Of a DNA stretch of 64,000 bases, positions 9,137-18,711 are shown piece after piece; within the stretch, counting starts at the first letter, position 1; each line of letters begins with the position of its first letter. A model generated the notes under the pieces. That model did no database searches and was not told the DNA's origin. It worked only from the letters and a program-made list of their open reading frames with translations. The stretch covers positions 3,038,001-3,102,000 of the forward strand of contig NZ_CP042434.1 of assembly GCF_007971385.1 (NCBI RefSeq). The letters run 5' to 3'. The position numbers were made by a program, and so were the translations under genes. This stretch comes from Arachidicoccus ginsenosidivorans (GTDB taxonomy: Bacteria; Bacteroidota; Bacteroidia; Chitinophagales; Chitinophagaceae).

Positions 9137-11854
9137 TTATTCTATTGTTTTGAATGTTTTTAAATAATAATCCTCAGTCATAAAGTCCTCGCCAAATGTT
9201 TCTTTCAATAAGGAAACCTCCTCGTTAGAGAGCTTATCGGACGCATTTAGCATTTTGTTGATAAATTCTGAAATCTCCTGTTCGCTTTCTTTGCCTCGTA
9301 ATTGCATTGTTTGGCTAGAAAGAACGAACTGTAATACTATAATTTCAGTTCGTTCTTGTTTAATTATCCCTGTTGCTTCAAGGATATTGAAAAGAAATGG
9401 GCATCGATGTTCTGCCCCAATTTCAGTAGCAACTTCAATGCCATTTTGATCACAATAGTTTGCAACAAAAGAAGTCCTAAAAAAATTTTGATAGACACTC
9501 CTCTTGGCAATCGTCGCTTTCCTTTCAACTCGATAGAGATAATTTAGCAATAAGCCAACTGCGTGCATGGTCAAGAATATTTTTGTAATTAGTTTTCCTT
9601 CGATTTGATTCTGCTTAATGAAATCACTCAGTTTTTCGTTGAATACTGAAGGTTGTGCTGTCATTTCCCAAGATGGTTCACCCCTGCTTTTGTCCTTAAA
9701 TGTAAGATCAATTATTTTGAACAACGGTATGAGAGCTTCTGCTATATCTTTTCCCATTGGCGTAAGACGTAAGTTATATCTGGCATTTGCACCAATTTTC
9801 CTATCATCAACGATTAAACCAAGCTCCATTAACCCCTGTAATTTGTATTTTGTTTGCCGTTGAAAGGCACCTATTCTGCCTTCGTCAAGATTTCCTCTAA
9901 TTCTGATGTATTTGTCATCCAGGTGTGTTCCTGTTAAACGCCCATCAAGCAACGTTTTCAGAATAAACAATATATGCCCAAGGTGTAGGCCTTGCGGAAA
10001 ATGATAACTTGCTTCTGTAAACTCTCCGATTTCTCTAAGAAACTTCACCCAAGAGCCGAAAATTGTTAAATAACGAGCAACTTTAAATTCGCCTTGCTCA
10101 TTGATTTCTTTTTGGGTCGGTTTATGCCCTAATGTTTCTGCTAAGTCATAGTATGCTGCAATTAAATCTTCTTTAACTATTTCTCTATCTTCTTTGTCTT
10201 GTGCATCCAGAATTTGTTCTACTTCTGCATCAAAGTGAACTTCGCATTTGGGAGAGTATTCGTAAACAAATTTTTCAATTCGTCCTGTTTGATGATTTAT
10301 CTGTTCTTCCTTTCCATTGGAAAGATATTCTCGGATTTTATTCGCTTTTTGGTAGTTACTTATAAAATCAAGTATAGTTACATTGTCTTTTCCGCCGCAA
10401 AGCCTTAATCCTCTACCAAGTTGTTGAATGAAAACGGTTTTTGATTCGGTTGGTCGTAAAAATAACAAAACTCTTAAATCGGGAAAATCGACACCCTCGT
10501 TAAACAAATCAACCGTGAATGCAACGGTAAACTTATTATCTCTAAATTGCTTTATTAGTTCATTTCGATTTGTTGTTTCGGAAGTAATCGCATATGAGGG
10601 AATGCCGTTTGCATTGAAAAACTTTGCCATTGCTTCTGCGTGCTTTACAGATGCACAAAAGCCAACCGCTTTAAATCCTTGCCCTTTTTCTAAATATTCC
10701 TTTAATATCTGTTCGTTACGTTCATTTATAATTAAGGCTTTATCAAGATCGTTAACGTTGTATTTGTTACCCTTGTAGCGGATTAGCGAATAATCAATAT
10801 TGTCTTTTAGCCCGTAATAAATGTAAGGAACAAGGAACCCGTTTTCAATTGCTTCGTTTAATGTGTATTCAAAAACTTTCTGATAATTGAACAATTCAAA
10901 GATATCTTTCCTATCCATTCGGTCAGGCGTAGCGGTGAGTCCAAGCATAAAGAAGTTTGGTCGGAAATAATCCAGGATTATTTGATAAGATTGAGCTTGT
11001 CCGTGATGAACCTCATCAACGATAATGTAATCAAATTCACTGGCTTTGTATTGATATAAGATGTCAGGATTTCTCAATGTGTCTTTTGAAGCAAAAAGAA
11101 TACGGGCATTCGTATTTTCTTTTACATCACCTGTCAGTAGTCCCAAAGTTTGTTTAGGATAAATTTTTTCAAAAGCATCTTTCGATTGACTTAAAATATC
11201 AAGGCGATGAACTATAAATAGTATTTTACCCGTTGTGTTTTTTGTATCGAATGCTGCTAAAAATGTTTTGCCAGTTCCCGTCGGTAAAACAACAATGCCT
11301 TTCTTCCAGCCAAAAGACCTACGCAAATCTAGTTCTTGCAAAGTTACTTGCTGCAAATGATTTGGTTTAACTAAGCTTTCTGACAATAATTCGGGAATAT
11401 TTCTGTAAATAAGGCGTCTTATGCTGTCACTGACTTGTTTTCTCCATAATGGGTGTTGTAGTTGCGAGTACGAAAAACGTAATAAAAAATACCCTGCGCT
11501 TAAAATTTCATTCTGACGGTTTAGGTTGTCGTCATACATTTCTTTTGCAATAACACCTTCTGCATGGTAAGTTTCCCCGTTTACCTCCAAGGCCAATTTT
11601 TTATCACCTTTCCATAATACAAAGTCTATTCGCCTTGTCCTGCCTTCCGAATCAAGAAATGGATATTGCGGAACAACATATTTTATATTATCTTCACCAA
11701 GCAAGGGGAATAAAAAATCTGTAACGAAAAGTCTCTCGCTTTCCTGAGTAATTCTGTTTTTATAAAATTCTAAATATTCCTGCAACCCCACTTTTTCCTT
11801 GCTTATAAGTAGGTTTGACCAATTTATATTTTCATTTATTTTGTTTTGGCTCAT
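9137..11854 (-). CDS. DEAD/DEAH helicase with N-terminal nuclease-like domain (restriction protein)
   Basis: This protein has 905 residues. The N-terminal RRIDFVLW...ALEVNGETYH pattern (D77, E90, N92) resembles PD-(D/E)XK-type nuclease folds of the DUF559/Vsr kind, with N replacing the usual K. It is followed by a superfamily 2 helicase: VLPTGTGKTFLA near 190, IIVDEVHHGQ near 280, LTATPDRMD, and QQLGRGLR in the second helicase lobe. After it, HKPTQKEINEQGEF plus FGSWVKFLREIG resembles homing-endonuclease-associated repeats, which may bind DNA. The C-terminal 250 residues are not recognised. The gene is coupled to a methyltransferase and preceded by an XRE regulator, the layout of a restriction-modification cassette. 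Whether it cleaves DNA is inferred. Confidence 0.8.
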   Translation of the reverse strand: MSQNKINENINWSNLLISKEKVGLQEYLEFYKNRITQESERLFVTDFLFPLLGEDNIKYVVPQYPFLDSEGRTRRIDFVLWKGDKKLALEVNGETYHAEGVIAKEMYDDNLNRQNEILSAGYFLLRFSYSQLQHPLWRKQVSDSIRRLIYRNIPELLSESLVKPNHLQQVTLQELDLRRSFGWKKGIVVLPTGTGKTFLAAFDTKNTTGKILFIVHRLDILSQSKDAFEKIYPKQTLGLLTGDVKENTNARILFASKDTLRNPDILYQYKASEFDYIIVDEVHHGQAQSYQIILDYFRPNFFMLGLTATPDRMDRKDIFELFNYQKVFEYTLNEAIENGFLVPYIYYGLKDNIDYSLIRYKGNKYNVNDLDKALIINERNEQILKEYLEKGQGFKAVGFCASVKHAEAMAKFFNANGIPSYAITSETTNRNELIKQFRDNKFTVAFTVDLFNEGVDFPDLRVLLFLRPTESKTVFIQQLGRGLRLCGGKDNVTILDFISNYQKANKIREYLSNGKEEQINHQTGRIEKFVYEYSPKCEVHFDAEVEQILDAQDKEDREIVKEDLIAAYYDLAETLGHKPTQKEINEQGEFKVARYLTIFGSWVKFLREIGEFTEASYHFPQGLHLGHILFILKTLLDGRLTGTHLDDKYIRIRGNLDEGRIGAFQRQTKYKLQGLMELGLIVDDRKIGANARYNLRLTPMGKDIAEALIPLFKIIDLTFKDKSRGEPSWEMTAQPSVFNEKLSDFIKQNQIEGKLITKIFLTMHAVGLLLNYLYRVERKATIAKRSVYQNFFRTSFVANYCDQNGIEVATEIGAEHRCPFLFNILEATGIIKQERTEIIVLQFVLSSQTMQLRGKESEQEISEFINKMLNASDKLSNEEVSLLKETFGEDFMTEDYYLKTFKTIE

Positions 11855-12023
11855 TTTTAATTTTTGGCTATTTTATCTGTTTAACTCTATTATTCTCAAT
11901 GCTCCGAACCAATAGCTCAAAAAGTGGAATAAGAGTAATCATTGCGAAATAGAGTTTCATCATACTTGTTAATTAAGCAATATTTTCTACCGGTTAAATA
12001 TTTTCTTAAAAGTGGAGCTATCA

Positions 12024-12350
12024 TTATTTTTTCTTATTGGCTTTAAAAATTTCAATTTTATCGCCTGCAATTTTTAGTGTGTCAATACCCACCTTTTCTT
12101 CTATTATTCGGTAAGCGAATTGGTCACTGAGCATCTCCTTAATTAATAATTTTTCTTCTATTTTAAAAAATGTGGCAATATGTTTTATTTGATCTTTTGT
12201 CGGTTGTCGTTGGTTACGTTCAATTTTCCCTAGCAAAGAAGTATCGATGCCAATATGGCTTGCCACCTCCCTTAAAGAGAGCGATTCTCGCTCTCTCAGT
12301 GATCTTAAGTGTTCTCCAATGGTTCCAATGCTCTTTTTCATCGTCCGCAT
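12024..12350 (-). CDS. XRE-family regulator of the restriction cassette
   Basis: This 108-residue protein has a helix-turn-helix near residues 10-65 (LRSLRERESLSLREVASHIG, then LGKIERNQRQPTKDQIKHIA), typical of Cro/XRE and restriction controller proteins. The C-terminal segment is about 40 residues and ends in a lysine-rich tail. It precedes the helicase gene on the same strand with about 170 bp between, and may control timing of restriction relative to modification. It looks intact. No clear operator repeat was identified upstream. Confidence 0.85.
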   Translation of the reverse strand: MRTMKKSIGTIGEHLRSLRERESLSLREVASHIGIDTSLLGKIERNQRQPTKDQIKHIATFFKIEEKLLIKEMLSDQFAYRIIEEKVGIDTLKIAGDKIEIFKANKKK

Positions 12351-12633
12351 TTAGAATGTAATTTATTCAAAGGTAATAAAAGAAGATTTAAAGGACAAGT
12401 TTTGTCCATAAATTTTTACTAGCTGTCCAATTATGTTCTATTTTTATTTGTCATAGCAGTAATATTGATGGAAATTTAGGCAGCAAGTTCTTTAAGAAAT
12501 TTACTTTTTCCGTGAAAAAATCAACAGATTTTTATTCACTATTGTCTGGGTAAAATTTAGGGAAAATGAGGTGATTTAGAAAACCCACCCCAAAATTTGG
12601 TAAATTTGAGATAACACCAAATCAATATTTGCT

Positions 12634-12918
12634 GTGGGCAAATCTAATGAATTTCCAGGACAGCTGGTTTTATCTCAAATTTTATATCTTATTCATGCGC
12701 AGACTATTGACTCCGCCACAAAGAAACATCAGTCTAACAGGAACTTCAAGTAGCTATCAGCTCGGGTTCATCTGGTTAGTTTATTGTATGGTGTCTTTAG
12801 TTATTGCAACGGATTGAGGGAATTATGTGAGGGGTTATTGGCTTTTGAGGGGCAGTTAACTCATCTGGGATTCGAAAAAGCTCCTTATACCTATAAGTTG
12901 CCCCAATGTACGCATTAA
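12634..12918 (+). pseudogene. IS4-type transposase remnant (N-terminal DUF4372-like part)
   Basis: Starting at a GTG, the frame reads GKSNEFPGQLVLSQILYLI, an in-frame TAG at the codon after NRNFK, then LSARVHLVSLLYGVFSYCNG and LRELCEGLLAFEGQLTHLG. It ends at a stop soon after GFEKAP. This matches the N-terminal region of IS4-like transposases that begin with a DUF4372-type domain. The catalytic DDE part is absent. The nonsense codon and truncation show a dead element. No terminal inverted repeats were recognised. Confidence 0.75.
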
Positions 12919-12922
12919 CATT

Positions 12923-13528
12923 TTAACCCCTAGCCCCGGGTCCCGCATATGTTGTGCTGCTTGTTCCGCCGGTAGGATTGTGGGTGCCATCGGTATTTAA
13001 ATCTTGATTGTAAAATACATCAGAGTCATTGTCTCCGAAATAATTACTTTAGATAAGGGTCAGATCAATAACGATGATGTCATTGTAGTTGGCTGCTGAA
13101 AAAGAAAGCTTATTATCTTTCAGGGCAAATGCTGTTGATATGCTATTATCTGTTTCTTTCTCGATAGTGACAGGTGCATTTTCATTTGTTCTACCATACG
13201 GTGTTTTGGTGGTTAGGGTTTTATCAGTGTTCAATTGTAGCGAGGTAGCGTCACTATATTGTAACTTTATATCGCTTATTTTGCCAGTGGGGTTTACTAT
13301 AATATCATATTCAAGGCTACCATAGAGGTTATGGTACAGCACCAAATTAATATGAGGATACATATTCTTATAGGTTTTCTTCTCAAATGAAGCGGCTGTT
13401 GTATTACTAAAATAATTAGTGGTGTTGGTAGTGCCCCCTTCTGCCGCTTTGCCGCCGAAGTAATAGGAAAAATAAATAAAAATACCTGCCAGGGGAAGTA
13501 AAACAGCAGCCGGGGATGTTGCGCGATA
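12923..13528 (-). pseudogene. Fragment of an SBBP/DUF7948-type exported protein
   Basis: The open frame has no start codon and enters from 13528 as TSPAAVLLPLAGIFIYFSYY. It then reads KTYKNMYPHINLVLYHNLYG and SLEYDIIVNPTGKISDIKLQ, closely like the N-terminal domain of SBBP-repeat / gliding-motility-associated proteins (usual pattern YPGIDLVYYG...LEYDFIV..G). It runs to NDIIVIDLTLI, a TAA at 13049, and continues in frame as SNYFGDNDSDVFYNQDLNTD to a second stop at 12923. The stop replaces the residue before the usual SxYFG segment, so it is a nonsense mutation. The large C-terminal part of such proteins is missing. It faces the transposase remnant directly. Confidence 0.7.
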
Positions 13529-14028
13529 TCATATTCATCCAGTAAAACGCTACAGGCGTATTATACTCTTGTGGTTTTTTGGGCAAGGCTGTCCTTTTTT
13601 TTCAGGTCAGATTTCACCCTTTGATAATGAGCTGCCCAGATCCAACAAACAGGTTGTGCCCTTTGGTTTCTTTTAGGTTGAAATCTATAACATTTTTTGA
13701 TTAACCGTTTTAGTCGGTTACCTGGCCCTTGTTCTAAATAAATCCGCTTTTAGCCTTGGTTAAAAATTGTAGGGCAAACTGGCATAAGAATAGTAAATGA
13801 TTGCACATATTAATTAGGTTTAAGGTCAAACAATCTGCATTGGATGATGTTTTATTGCATACAAAAGAAACTAAAAAAAACAAAAAGCGAACATTTTTTA
13901 GCGGAAAGATAAGGCATCGATAATAATCGGGAATTGACGGCCAAAACAGTGCCGGTTTTCGCAGTAGTATTTGTATTTTACTTTGGAATTTTCCATGTGT
14001 AATGGGTATTAATTTAAAATTTTATACT
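13529..14028. other. Gap of 500 bp, no gene recognised
   Basis: A short minus-strand frame near 13500-13600 contains PKKPQEYNTPVAFYWMNMIS, but no family is recognised and it is broken in all frames. The rest is AT-rich without supported features. Confidence 0.4.
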
Positions 14029-14748
14029 TCAATAATCCCAATCTGCGTGGCTTACAGGCAAGTTGTTTAAGTCATTTTTTGTTTGTTTCCAGCTAGGCAG
14101 GAATGTGTCCATATAGTATAAAAAACGTTCATTATGATGTCTTTCTAATAGATGTATCATTTCATGAACTATGATGTATTCCAAACAGCTTACAGGTTTT
14201 TGGGCAAGCTCAAGATTTACCCACACTTTTTTCTCTTCTATATTGCAAGAGCCCCATTTGGTTTTCATCTGCTTTATTTGCCAACTGTTTACTTCAACGT
14301 TTAATATTTTTTTCCATTTGTTGATAATATCTGGGATTAATTTTTTCAATTCTTTTCGATACCAGCTTGTAATAACTTTATGCTTCTTCTCAACAGTAAC
14401 ATTCGGACTTATATACAAGTCAATGTGTTTTTTGGATTGGATAAGTACTTTGGGGACACCCTCAAAGTCAATAACATTCAGCAAATACCGTTTTCCTAGA
14501 AAATAATGGCTTTCTCTTTGCCTGTATTCTCTTGTCGGAATACGCTCCTGATTTTCAAAGTTTCTTTGATGCCTTTTGATCCAACTTAGTTTTGAAATGG
14601 CAAATAACCTTATCGCTTCTTCATCCGTATTTAATGGTGCCGCAATCCGCACTCTTCCTGTCGGTGGATATACAGCCAAATGGATATTTTTAATATCTTT
14701 TTTAATGACATCAATACTAATTGCTCCTATTTCTAACTGTTGTACCAT
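14029..14748 (-). CDS. YgjP-like M48 metallopeptidase-domain protein linked to type I RM
   Basis: This 239-residue protein is of the YgjP / DUF45 family. The zinc-binding motif is in YIIVHEMIHLLERHHNERF, with the HExxH histidines and a further downstream histidine and glutamate. KTKWGSCNIEEKKVWVNLEL is the other conserved family block. Such genes are very often found beside hsdR in type I restriction operons, where their role is not settled. It starts 2 bp after the hsdR stop and is the last gene of the operon. A substrate or partner cannot be named. A role in regulating or turning over restriction subunits is inference only. Confidence 0.85.
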   Translation of the reverse strand: MVQQLEIGAISIDVIKKDIKNIHLAVYPPTGRVRIAAPLNTDEEAIRLFAISKLSWIKRHQRNFENQERIPTREYRQRESHYFLGKRYLLNVIDFEGVPKVLIQSKKHIDLYISPNVTVEKKHKVITSWYRKELKKLIPDIINKWKKILNVEVNSWQIKQMKTKWGSCNIEEKKVWVNLELAQKPVSCLEYIIVHEMIHLLERHHNERFLYYMDTFLPSWKQTKNDLNNLPVSHADWDY

Positions 14749-14750
14749 TA

Positions 14751-17700
14751 TTAATATTCTGGCTGACTTTTAACAATATTAAAAATTCGGTGGATATCTG
14801 TTTCTTTCGTAATACTATATATTTTTAACACGTTGGTTATCGCTATGCGTACCGCTTTGGTTTTGATCGGAGTTTCTTTCCATCCATCTTTCTTCGTTTT
14901 TAAAACGCAAATATCTAAAGCCAAAGCTAATTCTTCATTCTTACCCACATTGTCATATAGAGCACGTTGTGCCTGGGAAATTATAGTTTTAGGATATTGT
15001 TTATTAGTACTCGGTTTTCTGACTTTTGAAGAAAGCTCTATGATCTGTTGCAGGTATTTTCATATTCCAATGACTGTTCTTTTCTTCTCTTGATGAGTTC
15101 ATCTAATAATATACTCATTTTGTCATAATACATTGGATTAGTTGGGCTTTCTTCAATGATTACCTTTCTTAAGTTGTTTTCGATGGTTTCAGCCATCGTA
15201 TCCGGATTATTTTTGATGTTTTCGGGTAAATCATCAATAGCATATTTCCCTTTTGTAATCAATAGCTCTACTAAACTTAAATCATCAAAATTGGCTAACG
15301 TCCTGCTTGCTTCTGCATCGATATAACTGTCTATCAAATGACGCATAGCAGGTTCGTATTGCTTTAAATCAATATAATCGCCACTTGCAATCTGAACTTC
15401 CTTTCTCAGGTTTTCAAAATACCTGCAATCGGCTATTATTTCTGCTGTTTCTTTCTCTGTGTAACCGGCTTCATTCATTTCATCTGCAATATTGGCATAT
15501 GCTCTTAAAAGGATGATGGTGTGTTTGTACAAGGCTGTTCTTCTGGGTTCGGTATCCTTTAGCTCATCCGGATTTTCAGTGTTTTCTCCGCAGAAGTAGC
15601 GAATGTATTCTATTGACCCTTTTGGTGGTTCTACCGGCTCAATCAATGCTTTTATGGTTTCCAGAGCTTCATCTAAACGTTCTTTACCTTTTTGCAAACG
15701 GTTTTTCAATAAACCGTCAATATCTGACTTTTCATAACCGCTAAATGCTTCGGATGTATAATCGTTAAATGCTTTTTCCAGGCTTTTAAACAAATCCATA
15801 TAATCGATTATATACCCATAATCCTTATCATCACCATCTAAACGGTTTACTCTACATACCGCCTGAAATAATCCGTGATCTCTCAGTTTCTTATCTATGT
15901 ATAAAAAGGTAGCAGGAGGAGCATCAAAACCTGTCAGCAATTTATTGACTACTATAAGCAACTTCATTTGAGCCGGTTCGTTGATAAACTTGCTTTTAAC
16001 TTCCGTTTCAAATTGGTTTACTTTCTTGATGGCTTCGTCAGGATCTTCGTTGAAATAATTAGCCAGCATTTTTCGATAGATTTCGTATCGTTGCAATTTC
16101 TCTGTATATCCTTCTCCGCTGTCTTCTCCTTTAATATCGTTGTGATTGGGTACAAATGATGTAATGATAGCACAGTTTATAAATCCTGCTTGCTGGAAAA
16201 GCTCATAATAACGACAGGCATTGTATATACTGTCAGAAACCAATATGGCATTACCTCGTCCATTTTGCAATCGTTCTTTACGCTCCATATCGAGCATAAT
16301 ATCCATGACGATTTTTTCTAACCGAGATTTACTGCTGTAGATTTTTTTGATGGTTCCCCAGCGTTGTTTGAGCTCTGCCTGTGCAATTGCCGTTAATCCT
16401 TTAGTTTTTAGCTCGAACCATTCATCTATTCTATCAGGAGATCCTATTTTTTGGTCTACATCCCTTGCTTCATATCTTAAATCCAGAACTACTTTATCCG
16501 ATACTGCTTCATCAAACTTATAAGTATGAATATAGCGACCAAAAACCTCTAAGCTGGTTTGCTTGTTCGTTTTAAGTAATGGTGTTCCTGTAAAACCAAT
16601 AAACAAAGCATCCGGTATAAAATACGTCATAGCCTTGTGTAGTTTGTCGGATTGTGTTCTGTGACATTCATCCACGAATACATAGATGTCTCCTTTAGGT
16701 TGGTAATCACTTGGAATATTGTTTTTTAAATCCGTGACATAAGCCTCAATATCATTTTCATCCGTTTCTTCTTTCCCACCGAATTTGTGGATAAGGGAGC
16801 AGATTAGCCAAGGGGATGTATTGTTTAATGTATGTAACAGATCTTTCCCGCTTTTTGTCCTGTATATGTTCTCCTGGACACCATTGTACACTTTTTCTAT
16901 TTGTTCATCCAGTTCCTCACGGTCTGTAATGATAAGAACACGGGCATTGGGATTATATTCCCTTATCCATTTGGTGAGCCATACCATTGTTAAGCTTTTA
17001 CCGCTACCTTGTGTATGCCAAATTATGCCGCCTTCTTTTCTTTCGATAAAGTACTGTGCAGATTTGATACCGAAATATTGGTTTGGACGACAAAGTTTTT
17101 TGATACCTCGGTCATATACAATGAAGTCATGCATCATTTCTATTAAACGGTCTTTGTTTAGTAGCTGAATGATATTCCTATCCAGCAGATAAGTGTGCTC
17201 ACCTGCTTTTTTTCTGATTTCTTCCGTGATTTTTAAGAGGTAAGGATAAGCTTTGCCCTTATCTTCATTTACTTCTTTCCATTTCAGATAGTATTTCTCT
17301 TTGTTGGTATCCGGGTCAATGGCTCCGTAACGCAAACCTTCCCAGTCATTGCCCGCCATAATGAACTGAACTGTACTAAAGAATGGTTTAATAAATATAT
17401 GACGTTGGTTATCCAGGTTTTGACGGATACCCTCAGAAATAGAAACGGTGCTTCGTTTTAGTTCCAGCACGCCAATGGCTATACCATTGACATATAAAAC
17501 AATATCCGGTCTTTTTTTATGAATGCCTTTTATGGTAACCTCTTCTGCTATAGCAAAATCATTTTCATAAGGGTTTTCCCAATCAATTAGATACACATCC
17601 TCACTATTTTTGCCCGCTTCCACTTTTACATTGACACCGTATCGCAGTAAGGTATATACTTCCTTGTTGACATCATACATGCTCTTACTCTGGTCATAAA

Positions 17701-18289
17701 CAGCATTGCGGAATTTTCGTACAGCATTATCCACCAAAACAGGATCCAGCTTTTTCTTATTGAATAACCAACCTCTTAAAATGCTTTCTTCCAACTGACT
17801 GTTTTCTTCACGGTCTTGCCATTTTCCTAAATGCCTATAGCCTAATTCATTCTGGAAAAGATCGACGACACGATTCTGCGTAATTCTTTCTGTTGATCCG
17901 ATTTTGGATTGGGAAGAGCCGGACATCAGCTTGTTCAGAATTTCTTTTTTTAAGCTGGCAGACAGTTCATTTTGATGATTGATCAGCACCAGACCTTTTG
18001 CAGGAAGAATGTGTTTACCATACTCGCCTTTATATAATTCAGCACTAAATTCATTATTATGAAATTTACCGAAATAGAAATTAGTGTCTGTATCTTCATA
18101 AATAGGTAATAAATCCAGTTTTCCTTCTAAGAAAAGGCTAATGTCTTCCACACTTACTTTTTTACCTATATATTCATAAGGATCATCATTCATCAGGATG
18201 AAGATGAAGTTATTTTGCCGCTCGTCCTGGCAAAACATGACAGTGGGCACTTCGTAGTAATACAGGTACTTTATAACTTCGAGTTTCAT
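14751..18289 (-). CDS. hsdR: Type I restriction subunit R with an extra N-terminal domain, frameshifted near its end
   Basis: The protein starts MKLEVIKYLYYYEVPTVMF at 18289, overlapping the previous stop by ATGA. Residues 1-121 do not belong to normal HsdR. The usual HsdR beginning is MSGSSQSKIGSTERITQNRV at residue 122 (17926). The nuclease motif RPDIVLY...GVLELKR lies near 260, helicase Walker A HTQGSGKSLTM near 425, and the DEAD-like box is VFVDECHRTQ. At 15057-15060 one A is missing (minus strand): the frame ends NTCNRS instead of continuing KYLQQIIELSSKVRKPSTN and on to GKNEELALALDICV and NIVKSQPEY at 14751, the normal HsdR C-terminus. Restored length is 1179 residues (1058 from the internal start). 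HsdR translocates and cuts unmodified DNA in complex with HsdM and HsdS. Confidence 0.88.
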
Positions 18290-18711
18290 GAGATTACAAT
18301 TTCTTGAAGGGTTACACCTTCGCATACAAAGTCTTTGGTTCTCCACCATGAGTGATGACTGGGGTTTTCAAAGGTTTGTTTTAATACGCCATCTTTTTCA
18401 CTAAGCTTCAAAACAGCAATCGTTTTTTTCTTTCCTTTATTAAAAGGTAAACGAAAAAGTGCATTAAGCATATTATCCAAATCATCAAAAACAGAAACTG
18501 ACCTTCCAATACAATCATCAAAACCCTCAGGTGTTGCCCTGTCTTCTCTTAATGGAGTTGGTAAAAAACAATCAGAATTTACTACTCCTTTGGGGATATA
18601 ACGATAGTAAATTTTGTTTCCATCCGGAGCAAAGGCATCATCGTGTGGACAGGTAATGCCCAAAGCGGATAAATTTTCAAAATACGTTATAGGATTTGGT
18701 GTGTTCATCAT
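18286..18711 (-). CDS. Unrecognised 141-aa protein X1 between hsdS and hsdR
   Basis: I do not recognise this family. The protein starts MMNTPNPITYFENLSALGIT, includes CPHDDAFAPDGNKIYYRYIP, REDRATPEGFDDCIGRSVSV, a basic GKKKTIAVLKLSEKDGVL, and ends SHHSWWRTKDFVCEG and EIVIS. There are three cysteines, a cluster of aromatic residues, no signal peptide and no membrane segment. It overlaps hsdS by one base (TAATG) and the extended hsdR by four (ATGA), so it is translated as part of the operon. Its position points to a role tied to the fused N-terminal domain of HsdR, for example an inhibitor, partner or toxin-antitoxin-like module. That is inference. Confidence 0.6.
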   Translation of the reverse strand: MMNTPNPITYFENLSALGITCPHDDAFAPDGNKIYYRYIPKGVVNSDCFLPTPLREDRATPEGFDDCIGRSVSVFDDLDNMLNALFRLPFNKGKKKTIAVLKLSEKDGVLKQTFENPSHHSWWRTKDFVCEGVTLQEIVIS

